Shown one piece after another: positions 15,650 through 23,213 of a stretch of 64,000 nucleotides of DNA. Within the stretch, counting starts at the first letter, position 1. Each line of letters begins with the position of its first letter. The DNA is from JAFAGX01 sp963759875. GTDB taxonomy: Bacteria > Acidobacteriota > Terriglobia > Terriglobales > Acidobacteriaceae. Both the position numbers and the translations under genes were made by a program. The notes under the pieces are model-generated. The model did no database searches and had not been told where the DNA came from. It was given only the letters and a program-made list of their open reading frames with translations. The stretch covers positions 124,001-188,000 of the forward strand of contig CAVXBB010000015.1 of the NCBI GenBank assembly GCA_963759875.1, in the 5' to 3' direction.

Positions 15650-15665
15650 ACTCGAACGTTCGAGT
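15650..15665 (-). promoter_or_regulatory. Perfect 16-bp palindrome upstream of DUF2844
   Basis: ACTCGAACGTTCGAGT is a perfect inverted repeat starting 14 bases before the DUF2844 start. Its position suits a repressor operator. No regulator gene lies nearby to assign it to. Confidence 0.45.
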
Positions 15666-15827
15666 ATTCCAAATCCAACCCTGCTCATCCATTTTAGTTT
15701 CTATATGCGACGTATGATTTTCCTTGAGGTACTTGGGTTGCTTACTTAGATGCGCGCACTAGGGTAACTGCACTGAAATCCTGCAGCTTTGCTCTTTGTA
15801 ATCTATTGTAAATTTCGATTTATTCTC

Positions 15828-16628
15828 TCAATGAGGATCGGCGGTCACAGTTGAGGGGTCTGGCATCGATTGGTTCTGTCCCGGACGTGTTTCCATCGCC
15901 GCACGGTTCGTGGTGACCTGATAGTCGCTGTAGTCGATCGTTAGCACCGCCTTGCCGCCCATGCGCACCTGGGTGACCGACTTGTTGTAGATGGGAAGCC
16001 AGAAGCCGTCTTTGTCGGCCCATCGATATTCGATCTCCGTGTGACTGGCCCACATCGACGGGTTTTTCTGCGGCGTCCCAGCCATGCGGGCGACTGCGAA
16101 ACTATGCGCGTCCACCCATATCTTCCCGCGGTACAGATACCGGCTCTTACCCTTTGGGATCACATTCATTACATAGAAATCGCCCTTGCTCGTATGCTCA
16201 ATCTCGTCCAGCGAGAACTCATAATTCTCCGGAGTGATCTCCAACGCCTTTCGGTTTTGCGATTCCTGCGCTTCGCTTTCGCTGCTTAGCAATTTCAGCA
16301 GCACGCGATTAATCAGCAAATGCGAGCCGCTCTCTGACACGATCTTGAAGTCCTTTTTGTCCGGAGCCGAGTACGTCGCTTCTACTACGACTTCGGCATC
16401 ATGACTGCCAAACAGGCCCCTATACTCCAGCCGATAAATTCGTTTTCCGCGATACCCGCGTAACGCTTGGGCGCGCTGAGCATTGGCCGCCATCAGCCTT
16501 TGTACGATCGCATCCGCAGATAGGGGTTGGGCCGAGTGTGTCTCCACACTCGCCGTGCCGGTGGCGACCAGCGCCGCAACCAGAGCCACAGTCAGCCGGA
16601 TTGAAAACTCAGAGCGGCGAGAGTTCAT
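15828..16628 (-). CDS. Outer-membrane lipoprotein carrier/sorting-like protein
   Basis: 266 aa. The signal peptide (SIRLTVALVAALVATGTASV) is followed by LSADAIVQRLMAANAQRAQA and a beta-rich body (YRGKRIYRLEYRG, LYRGKIWVDAHSFAVARMAG, TEIEYRWADKDGFWLPIYN). This layout resembles LolA/LolB and 'outer membrane lipoprotein-sorting' proteins, suggesting periplasmic lipid or lipoprotein handling. I chose ATG at 16628 because the signal peptide follows it. The gene overlaps the end of the mechanosensitive-channel gene by 20 bases. Confidence 0.65.
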   Translation of the reverse strand: MNSRRSEFSIRLTVALVAALVATGTASVETHSAQPLSADAIVQRLMAANAQRAQALRGYRGKRIYRLEYRGLFGSHDAEVVVEATYSAPDKKDFKIVSESGSHLLINRVLLKLLSSESEAQESQNRKALEITPENYEFSLDEIEHTSKGDFYVMNVIPKGKSRYLYRGKIWVDAHSFAVARMAGTPQKNPSMWASHTEIEYRWADKDGFWLPIYNKSVTQVRMGGKAVLTIDYSDYQVTTNRAAMETRPGQNQSMPDPSTVTADPH

Positions 16629-17316
16629 CTTCCCGTTCTTCCTGCTGGCTTTCACGCGCAAACCTTCTTTCCAGAAAGCGCCTCGCCAGGTCGCGCCCGC
16701 CCAGCCCAAATGCCAATGCCAAGCCAAAAAGCAGCGATCCGAAAATCAGACCAAACGCGATCAGGACCGTATGTTCCGCTAATCCGAGCTCCTCAAACGC
16801 CATTGAGATGCTCAAAATCGTGATCAATGTGCGGACCGCAGAACTGATTAACCTTGGCGAAGGCGACCCGGCATTGACCGCGGCCAGCAGGGTAGCCCGA
16901 GAAAAGAAACTCGCCGCCAGCAGGCCAAAGAAAACCAGGAAAAATGCCGCAAACAGTCGGGGAAGATATGCAAAGAAATTAGTGATATGCGGCTGTAGGC
17001 TGACGATTCCAAGAACACTGACCCCAACCATGATAAAGCCGATCCACGCCACCCAAAAAACGAATCGGCTCAGCAGTTCGCTCGAAGATGGCAATGCCGC
17101 CTTGCGCAGCAGTTGGGTCGCGCCTGCGTCTTCCGAAAGCCGGTCAAACTTAGCAAGCCGCAGAATGCTTCGAACGATATTTTTCAGCAGCCACGCGATT
17201 GCCCAGCCGATAATCACGATAATCAGCGTGACCATGAGGCGGGGCAGAAATTGCGCGATGTTGCGCACAATTTCCTGTGTTGCCAGGCTCAGTTCATATC
17301 TGAATCTGTCCCACAT
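16609..17316 (-). CDS. Small-conductance mechanosensitive channel-like membrane protein
   Basis: 235 aa. The first helix (LPRLMVTLIIVIIGWAIAWL) is followed by LKNIVRSILRLAKFDRLSED. Three further hydrophobic segments follow (FVFWVAWIGFIMVGVSVLGI, FFAYLPRLFAAFFLVFFGLL, LIAFGLIFGSLLFGLALAFG, then GLGGRDLARRFLERR). The repeated 'conserved TM helix' pattern and FGLGGRDLA ending match short MscS/CmpX-type proteins without the cytoplasmic vestibule. It lies between the glycosyltransferase (6 bases upstream) and the lipoprotein-carrier gene, all probably one operon. A role in osmotic response is inferred. Confidence 0.7.
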   Translation of the reverse strand: MWDRFRYELSLATQEIVRNIAQFLPRLMVTLIIVIIGWAIAWLLKNIVRSILRLAKFDRLSEDAGATQLLRKAALPSSSELLSRFVFWVAWIGFIMVGVSVLGIVSLQPHITNFFAYLPRLFAAFFLVFFGLLAASFFSRATLLAAVNAGSPSPRLISSAVRTLITILSISMAFEELGLAEHTVLIAFGLIFGSLLFGLALAFGLGGRDLARRFLERRFARESQQEEREDELSPL

Positions 17317-17322
17317 ACAACC

Positions 17323-18588
17323 TCACTTCCTGCCGTCCCACAATTCAGCCAAGTACGGCTTCAACCGCTCGAAGCTTAGGCATAGAGCTTGCACGTTCCG
17401 TTCCACTTGCTCGCCATCCGCGTCCCGGTTTTCGAGCAAAAACGTGTGAATCTTTCCTCGGTAAAGAGGCGCTAACGCCTGGATGATGTGGTCGCGGCTT
17501 ATTACCGACTTGTGATACGCAGCCGCAAACTCGTACACCGTTTTCGCCCACAGTTCGTCCGAATAGCAAAATTCCTCCTCACCCTTTGCTGCCCCGCGTT
17601 GTAGCTCTTGCAGCGTCGCTGCTGTAAGTATAGATTTCAGCACCGGCTCCAGTTCAACCACGCCATTCGCAAACATCGTGTACAGCCGTTTGCGATTGAC
17701 GCGCCGCGGCTCCAACGTGATTTCAGCCTCTCCGCCAATCGTCAGCACCGCTGCGCAGTCCGAGGGAACGGGGTGCGCCGGGGGTGTATGCTCCAGCGCC
17801 CAGAACAACGGTCCCACGGTATTGCGCATGGCTCCCACCAAATCAGTGGGCGCATGCTCGATCGCGTCCTTATTTCCCAAAAACGCCTGCGCCAGCCGAA
17901 AGCCGTCGTTGATGGCGGCAATGGTCAGAAACAACTCGCTTCCTTCGAAGCCCAAATCTTCGGACCAGACACTGGAATCAATCAGATGACTGCCTAGGCG
18001 CCCAGAAAACCCGAACTCCGAAGCATAGGGTTCTCTCACGCATTTGCTGTACAGCGCCCGCACCATCGGATAAACCAGATTCCGTACCAACAGTCCATCA
18101 AATTTGTGCCTCCGGTACACTGGGGTGATCAGGTCCAGGTTGTCGTGATACACAGGCTGCAGCAATCGCGGGATCCAGTCCGGTTCCACGTTGGAATCTG
18201 CGGAAATCACCGCACACGCCGCAGGATGTAATAGATCTGCCGCCGCCAAAATCGTGTACAGCGCCTTTGCGCTGCTGGGATCACCCTCGTACCGCGTGCT
18301 GATCGAGTGCAAAGTTCGAAGCGCCTGGGGGTGTGCGGCATGCTGCATGTCGCTGATCGAAGCCGCCCGCACTAATTCCTGAGTAGCATCCCTCGAGCCC
18401 CCATCGGCATTGATGATGACCGCCCGTTGCCGGGAGAAATACTTCAGCAGGCCTGCGCGAATGGCCTGCACGATTTGCCCCACCGTCGCTGCTGAATTGT
18501 ATGTTGGCACCCCGACCAGGATGTCTACTTCGCCGACGTTCATTAACTCGCGAAGAAAATCATCCGACAGAATGCTTTCCTCGGCCAA
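17323..18588 (-). CDS. Glycosyltransferase family 2/81-like (glucosylglycerate synthase type)
   Basis: 421 aa, cytosolic. The GT-A fold motifs are VDILVGVPTYNSAATVGQIV and IINADGGSRDATQELV near the N-terminus, ISADSNVEPDWIPRLL (metal-binding acidic motif) and SEFGFSGRLGSHLIDSSVW. The overall pattern resembles glucosylglycerate/mannosylglycerate synthases (GT81 and relatives). That fits the adjacent trehalose synthase and MscS-type genes, suggesting compatible-solute metabolism. A TTG start with AGGGA just upstream; an internal ATG at 18543 is an alternative. Exact substrate is unproven. Confidence 0.65.
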   Translation of the reverse strand: MAEESILSDDFLRELMNVGEVDILVGVPTYNSAATVGQIVQAIRAGLLKYFSRQRAVIINADGGSRDATQELVRAASISDMQHAAHPQALRTLHSISTRYEGDPSSAKALYTILAAADLLHPAACAVISADSNVEPDWIPRLLQPVYHDNLDLITPVYRRHKFDGLLVRNLVYPMVRALYSKCVREPYASEFGFSGRLGSHLIDSSVWSEDLGFEGSELFLTIAAINDGFRLAQAFLGNKDAIEHAPTDLVGAMRNTVGPLFWALEHTPPAHPVPSDCAAVLTIGGEAEITLEPRRVNRKRLYTMFANGVVELEPVLKSILTAATLQELQRGAAKGEEEFCYSDELWAKTVYEFAAAYHKSVISRDHIIQALAPLYRGKIHTFLLENRDADGEQVERNVQALCLSFERLKPYLAELWDGRK

Positions 18589-18612
18589 AATCCCTGCCTC
18601 CAGCCCTAATGT

Positions 18613-18671
18613 AGAAGTGAGAAGTTACAACGGAGAGCTGCACTCCTTCTGCATTCTAACTTCTTACTTCT
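18613..18671 (-). repeat. Long-arm inverted repeat between treS and the glycosyltransferase
   Basis: AGAAGTGAGAAGTTA (18613-18627) and TAACTTCTTACTTCT (18657-18671) are complementary at 14 of 15 positions, with a 29-base loop. It fills the 113-base gap between two same-strand genes. No clear U-run follows, so it may be a transcript-stabilising hairpin or a dispersed element. Confidence 0.45.
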
Positions 18672-18701
18672 GCATTCTTGCCTCCCGCTGCTGCCCTTCC
18701 G

Positions 18702-20342
18702 TCAGATTTTTCTGAGCCGGAACCAGTAGAACTGATAAGGTCCCATGGTGAGTAGATATGGTAAGTCTCCGATGCGTGGAAAAATATTCCTGCCAAACAT
18801 TTCAATCAGAATGTTGCCCTTATAGCGTCGCAAATCCAGTTCCACCGCTTGCGCCGCGCTCGAGAGGTTATTAACTACCAAAATTGTCTCCTTTTGCCAG
18901 CGGCGTATATACGCCAACACTCTGTGGTTTGCGGGATAAAGAAACTCAATTGATCCCCTTCCGAATACCGGCGTCGACTTTCTTACCTTCACAATGCGCT
19001 TCATCCAGGAAAGCAGTGAGTGTTCAAACCGCTTCTGGGAAGCCACATTCACCGCCGGGAACCCGTAGACCGGATTCAGCATGAGCGGTGAATACAGCTT
19101 CTCCGGATCGGCTGACGAGAACCCGCCATTCCACCCTCCGTCCCACTGCATCGGAGTTCGCACCCCGTTACGGTCCCCAAGATTTACATTGTCACCCATC
19201 CCAATCTCGTCGCCGTAATAAATGATTGGGGTACCCGGCAGCGACATCAGCATTCCATTCATCAATTCCATTCGCCGTCGATCATTGTCGAGCAGCGGTG
19301 CCAGCCTGCGGCGAATCCCCAGGTTCAGCCGCATGCTTCTGTCCCGCGCATACTCGTCATACATGTAGTCGCGTTCCATGTCGGTAACCATTTCGAGCGT
19401 CAATTCATCATGGTTGCGTAGGAACAAAAACCATTGGCAAAGATCCGGAATCTCTGGTGTCTGCTGCAGGATTTCCGTTATCGGTTTGCGGTCTTCCAAC
19501 TTCAGGCCCATGAACATTCGAGGCATGAGAGGGAAGTGGAAAGCGGCGTGAAATTCATCCCCGCTCCCAAAATACTGCCGGAGGTCGGCTGGCCACTGGT
19601 TCGCCTCCGCCAGGAACATTCTTCCCGGGAACTCCCGGTCTAATCGCGCCCGAAAGTCTTTGATGATCGCGTGGGTTTCAGGCAGGTTCTCGCAGTTTGT
19701 GCCCTCGCGCTCAAGCAGATACGGCACCGCATCCAGGCGGAAGGCATCTACGCCCATCGCCAGCCAGAAACGCATCACGTCCCACATCTCTTCGCGGACT
19801 GCTGGATTGTCGTAATTCAGATCGGGCTGATGACTGAAGAAACGATGCCAGTAATACTGTTTTGAGACCGGATCCCATGCCCAGTTCGACAGCTCGGTAT
19901 CCACAAAGATGATGCGCGTGCCCCCGAATTTCGTGTCCGTGTCACTCCACACGTACCAATCGCGTCGCGGATTATCCCGCGAACTCCGGGACTCTTGAAA
20001 CCACGGGTGCTGGTCCGAAGTATGGTTCAGCACCATTTCGATAATCACCCGGATTCCGCGCTGGTGCGCCGCGTCCAGAAACCTTTTGAAATCCTCCAAA
20101 GTTCCATAATTCGGGTGGACGGAGCGGTAATCGGCGATATCGTACCCATCATCCCGCAGCGGCGACGGGAAAAATGGCATCAGCCATAACGTGTCAATCC
20201 CAAGATCTTTTAGATAATCTAGCTTCTGTGCAAGCCCGCCGAAATCCCCGATTCCATCGCCCGTGGCGTCGTAAAACGCGCGCACATGCACCTGGTAGAT
20301 AACCGCATCCTTGTACCAGAGGGCATCTTGCGAAAGTACCAA
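18702..20342 (-). CDS. treS: Trehalose synthase (maltose alpha-D-glucosyltransferase), GH13
   Basis: 546 aa. Interconverts maltose and trehalose. GH13 regions are visible: DTLWLMPFFPSPLRDDGYDI, VIIEMVLNHTSDQHPWF, DAFRLDAVPYL (nucleophile Asp), MFLAEANQWPAD (acid/base Glu) and FLRNHDELTLEM. The N-terminus WYKDAVIYQVHVRAFYD is typical of TreS. The length fits TreS without the fused maltokinase seen in some bacteria, and no maltokinase lies nearby. TTG start at 20342. It heads the minus-strand group that continues with the glycosyltransferase. Confidence 0.88.
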   Translation of the reverse strand: MVLSQDALWYKDAVIYQVHVRAFYDATGDGIGDFGGLAQKLDYLKDLGIDTLWLMPFFPSPLRDDGYDIADYRSVHPNYGTLEDFKRFLDAAHQRGIRVIIEMVLNHTSDQHPWFQESRSSRDNPRRDWYVWSDTDTKFGGTRIIFVDTELSNWAWDPVSKQYYWHRFFSHQPDLNYDNPAVREEMWDVMRFWLAMGVDAFRLDAVPYLLEREGTNCENLPETHAIIKDFRARLDREFPGRMFLAEANQWPADLRQYFGSGDEFHAAFHFPLMPRMFMGLKLEDRKPITEILQQTPEIPDLCQWFLFLRNHDELTLEMVTDMERDYMYDEYARDRSMRLNLGIRRRLAPLLDNDRRRMELMNGMLMSLPGTPIIYYGDEIGMGDNVNLGDRNGVRTPMQWDGGWNGGFSSADPEKLYSPLMLNPVYGFPAVNVASQKRFEHSLLSWMKRIVKVRKSTPVFGRGSIEFLYPANHRVLAYIRRWQKETILVVNNLSSAAQAVELDLRRYKGNILIEMFGRNIFPRIGDLPYLLTMGPYQFYWFRLRKI

Positions 20343-20566
20343 TGCTGTCTCCCAAAACGCGTTTCTCCACCGTTCAGGTGTGAGTTGCCGCTATGCGGCT
20401 TAGATGACGGTTGAGCTCTGATCGGGATTTCACAACCACAGAGCGAGCTTAAGAGGAAAATTGCGAATCTTTCTTAAGTTATCAGCTTCACTTGCCATTT
20501 TCTACGGGATGTTTGCAACGGCAGTAACCCGCCTGCCGAGCGTCCAATGCTATCCTTAAAAAAGGC

Positions 20567-21268
20567 ATGATTCGTTTCAACCGCCGGTTCCAGCCCAACC
20601 TTGTCAAGCTCGTCGTTTTCGATCTTGACGGTACCTTGATCGACTCGCGCCTGGACCTGGTTCATTCCGTCAACGCCATGCTCCGTCACGTCGGACGCCC
20701 TGAATTGCCCGAGGATGTAATCGCGTCTTATGTCGGGGATGGCGCGCCCGTTCTCGTGCGCAGAGCCCTTGGCGATCCAAAAGATGAAGCCAAAGTCAAC
20801 CAAGCGCTGGACTATTTCCTGGCTTATTACCGCGCACACAAGCTTGATCACACCCGTCTCTATCCCGGCATCCCCGAAATGCTCAACGCGGTTCGCAACT
20901 GCAATGGACTGTGCCGCCACATGGCCGTTGTCTCCAATAAGCCAGTGGCCCCATCGAGAGCAATCGTGGAAGCCCTTGGGTTGGGAGAGTTCTTCATTCA
21001 CGTATATGGCGGTAACAGCTTCCCCACCAAGAAACCCGACCCAGAAGGAGTGCGAACGCTCTTGGCCGAAACCAATGCGGCTCCCGCTGAGGCTGTCATA
21101 ATCGGTGACTCAGCCGTGGATGTGGTCACAGGTCGCAACGCAGGTTTGTGGACCTGCGGCGTGACTTACGGCTTCGCTCCTCACACCCTTCACGAAGCCC
21201 CGCCCGACGTAACCGTCGACTCCCCGCAAGAGCTGGCAGATTTGTTTAAATCACCTCTCACTCAGTGA
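20567..21268 (+). CDS. HAD-superfamily phosphatase (phosphoglycolate phosphatase type)
   Basis: 233 aa. HAD motif I is VVFDLDGTLIDSRLDLVHSV (DxDGT), motif II VVSNKP, the conserved Lys is in FPTKKPDPEGV and motif III in AVIIGDSAVDVVTGRNAG. The helical cap lies between motifs I and II (subclass IA). This matches Gph-type phosphoglycolate phosphatases. Because a glycosyltransferase of glucosylglycerate type and treS lie divergently upstream, a sugar-phosphate substrate is also possible. The 3' end overlaps the convergent selenoprotein candidate by 11 bases. Confidence 0.8.
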   Translation: MIRFNRRFQPNLVKLVVFDLDGTLIDSRLDLVHSVNAMLRHVGRPELPEDVIASYVGDGAPVLVRRALGDPKDEAKVNQALDYFLAYYRAHKLDHTRLYPGIPEMLNAVRNCNGLCRHMAVVSNKPVAPSRAIVEALGLGEFFIHVYGGNSFPTKKPDPEGVRTLLAETNAAPAEAVIIGDSAVDVVTGRNAGLWTCGVTYGFAPHTLHEAPPDVTVDSPQELADLFKSPLTQ

Positions 21269-21719
21269 TGATGTGATCCGCCCACTCCACCAAGGACACG
21301 AAAATTGCCGGACTTCCGAATTTTGCTCCCCAATCCTTTAGGTCTGCTTCCGTGACCCCACGGGCCCGGGAACAGGCCCCTCAAGCGAACACCGAGATGT
21401 GCTTCGCCAGGACCTTGTCGCGCATTTCGCTAAGCGGCGGCCATCCTACCGGGAATATCGCCGTGGTCGTAGCGTTGCGCATCAGGTAGGTTGCTTCTCC
21501 TGTAAGAAAGATCTGCACCTCATGTCCCGCATCCGCTAATGCCAAACCATGCGCGAACGGGAAGGATGCCCGAGTGGGGTCATCCGATCCCCATGCACTC
21601 TTCATCATGATCTTCAGCGGTTTACGTGCGGCTGTCTCTTGCGCGTTGGCTGTACCTAGCCCGATCATGCCTAACCCAAACAGATGTGGAATGTTTGCAA
21701 GCAGCTGTCGTCGAATCAT
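21258..21719 (-). CDS. DsrE-family periplasmic protein, candidate selenoprotein (UGA at codon 113)
   Basis: Read through one TGA, the gene gives 153 aa. A signal peptide (IPHLFGLGMIGLGTANA) is followed by the DsrE core KPLKIMMKSAWGSDDPTRAS, FPFAHGLALADAGHEVQIFL and VGWPPLSEMRDKVLAK. Around the TGA the frame reads HISVFA-TGA-GACSRARGVTEADL. DsrE relatives have Cys at that place (…CGACxRARG), so the protein would carry a Sec-x-x-Cys redox pair. The frame stays open and family-like for 40 codons after it (DWGAKFGSPAIFVSLVEWAD). GGAGGGG sits four bases before the ATG. Conventional gene calling would truncate it at 21381. DsrE-like selenoproteins have been described from marine metagenomes. Confidence 0.75.
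21344..21375 (-). promoter_or_regulatory. Candidate bacterial SECIS element
   Basis: Directly after the in-frame TGA, the minus strand can form CCGTG-GGGT-CACGG (21350-21363). The apical loop GGGT begins 22 bases after the TGA. A lower helix, CTGTT with AGCAG, can extend it around an asymmetric bulge. Bacterial SECIS hairpins usually place a small G-containing loop about 16-37 bases after UGA. Folding was done by eye only. Confidence 0.55.
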
Positions 21720-21859
21720 GATCCCCTCCGGGAAATTTCCCATTCAAAGATGCGGACGAATGTACACCTGGGCGATGCTGGCGTAAACAGCTGTACTCAA
21801 ACCCGGTCAGGCATTTTGAGCGTTATGGGGATTTATCATCAACCACGATGCTGAGGGCT

Positions 21860-21879
21860 GGCGACCAACCCCGGTCGCC
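21860..21879. repeat. GC-rich hairpin between the DsrE and secreted-protein genes
   Basis: GGCGACC-AACCCC-GGTCGCC is a perfect 7-bp stem. It lies between two minus-strand genes (stop at 21930, start at 21719). No U-run follows on either strand, so it is only a weak candidate for a terminator or operator. Confidence 0.35.
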
Positions 21880-21929
21880 GCCCCTTTCCGGAGAATCGTT
21901 CTGCATTGAGCTGGCCCCAGAGGGAGCGC

Positions 21930-22373
21930 CTACCGTTTTGCCAACATTACGGGTACCGTCTGGGAAGCACGCGCCTCCAAGACTGCTTCGCGAGCCAGGG
22001 CGGGATCATAGACCAGCACCTTTCCAAGATTGGCGAGCGCCAGAGCAAAAACGCGCAACTGTCCACCCTTTTCTCTGATAAGCAACGCGTTCACCGTACT
22101 TGCCTCGCCGCTGTCGATCCCACTTACGAAGCGGGCGACAGGCCAACCCCTGCTGTCTCTGATCAGTGCCGCAACCGGTGCGTTCATAGACTCGACGGTG
22201 ACCGTGTAGTCGCCAGGCTGAAGGACCGTCCTCTTCCACTGGACTTGAGTGGTTAACGTGAACTTTCCCGTAAAGGTTGGAATTTGGGCCTGTGCGATCC
22301 CCGCGAAGATCAGGCCGATGCTTAGGGCTGCAAACAATGTCTTGCCGACTACCAATCCTTGAACTCTTTTCAT
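21930..22373 (-). CDS. Small secreted protein, unknown function
   Basis: 147 aa. The signal peptide (VVGKTLFAALSIGLIFAGIA, cleavage near AQA) precedes a beta-rich domain: FTGKFTLTTQVQWKRTVLQP, GDYTVTVESMNAPVAALIRD. The protein ends in a flexible tail. I chose the ATG at 22373 (MKRVQGL) because the signal peptide follows; the frame is open further up. This kind of short, single-domain secreted protein is common in Acidobacteriota, but I cannot name a function. Confidence 0.7.
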   Translation of the reverse strand: MKRVQGLVVGKTLFAALSIGLIFAGIAQAQIPTFTGKFTLTTQVQWKRTVLQPGDYTVTVESMNAPVAALIRDSRGWPVARFVSGIDSGEASTVNALLIREKGGQLRVFALALANLGKVLVYDPALAREAVLEARASQTVPVMLAKR

Positions 22374-22634
22374 TGCCGTTCTCCTTTCACAGCGTTCGGA
22401 TCGCCGAGCACGGGATTCAACGCTCCTCAACCCCTTCTTCTTACGTTTGTAAACCCCACAACCGGCGGTCTCTCACCCACATGCCTCTATTTAGTAAGGC
22501 GGGAATTGATTGAGAAAAACCGCAATGAACGAAACATGAAATTTGAAAGTCAGCAACAGTCATCGTGCGCTCGGGGCTAGGTTCTATGCCTATTTTCGGT
22601 GTAATGTATTAGGACTTCAGAGGCTTACCTGGAA

Positions 22635-23213
22635 ATGGACTCCAGCCACGAAGTCACGCGTCTACTGAAAGCCTGGAGTAGGGGAGACGAAGAGGCTCTG
22701 GAAAAGCTCACACCAGTGGTTTACAGGCAATTGCACCAAGTTGCGCACCGCTACATGGCGGGAGAACGCTCTGGCCACACACTGCAGACGACAGCACTGG
22801 TCAACGAAGTGTACCTACGGTTGGTGGACTGCGGAGGAGTGAACTGGCAGGATCGGGCTCATTTCTTCGCCGTATCAGCGCAGCTGATGCGGCGCATTCT
22901 CATCGATTTTGCCCGCTCGCGAGGTTATTTGAAACGCGGCGGTGCCGTTCCTCATATTTCCCTAGAAGAGACTCCGTCGGTGTGCAATGAACCTGATGTG
23001 AATCTGGTGGCCCTGGATGATGCTTTGAAGGCATTGGCAGCGGTTGATGAAAGAAAAAGCAAAGTTGTAGAGCTGAAATTCTTCGGTGGCTTGAGTATTG
23101 AAGAAACTGCTGAAGCCTTGCGTGTTTCCAGCGACACCGTGATTCGTGACTGGAGATTGGCTAAAATTTGGCTGTTGCGGGAGTTGAGCCAGGGAAGCGC
23201 TCATGGAGCCTGA
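22635..23213 (+). CDS. ECF sigma factor (Ser/Thr-kinase-associated type)
   Basis: 192 aa. Region 2 is in LTPVVYRQLHQVAHRYMAGE, TALVNEVYLRLVD and RAHFFAVSAQLMRRILIDFA. Region 4 is in VVELKFFGGLSIEETAEALR with VSSDTVIRDWRLAKIWLLRE. The pattern matches the TIGR02999-type ECF factors found with protein kinases in Acidobacteria and Planctomycetes. The next gene is such a kinase, whose first codons overlap this gene's end by 11 bases. As that kinase is frameshifted here, the sigma factor may have lost its partner. Confidence 0.88.
   Translation: MDSSHEVTRLLKAWSRGDEEALEKLTPVVYRQLHQVAHRYMAGERSGHTLQTTALVNEVYLRLVDCGGVNWQDRAHFFAVSAQLMRRILIDFARSRGYLKRGGAVPHISLEETPSVCNEPDVNLVALDDALKALAAVDERKSKVVELKFFGGLSIEETAEALRVSSDTVIRDWRLAKIWLLRELSQGSAHGA

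Noticed and set aside
21381..21743. DsrE gene ending at the TGA as a normal 112-residue protein
   Set aside because: The sequence after the TGA continues the DsrE family pattern for 40 codons and the TGA falls on the redox Cys, so truncation is a less good explanation than Sec insertion. A simple nonsense mutation remains possible.
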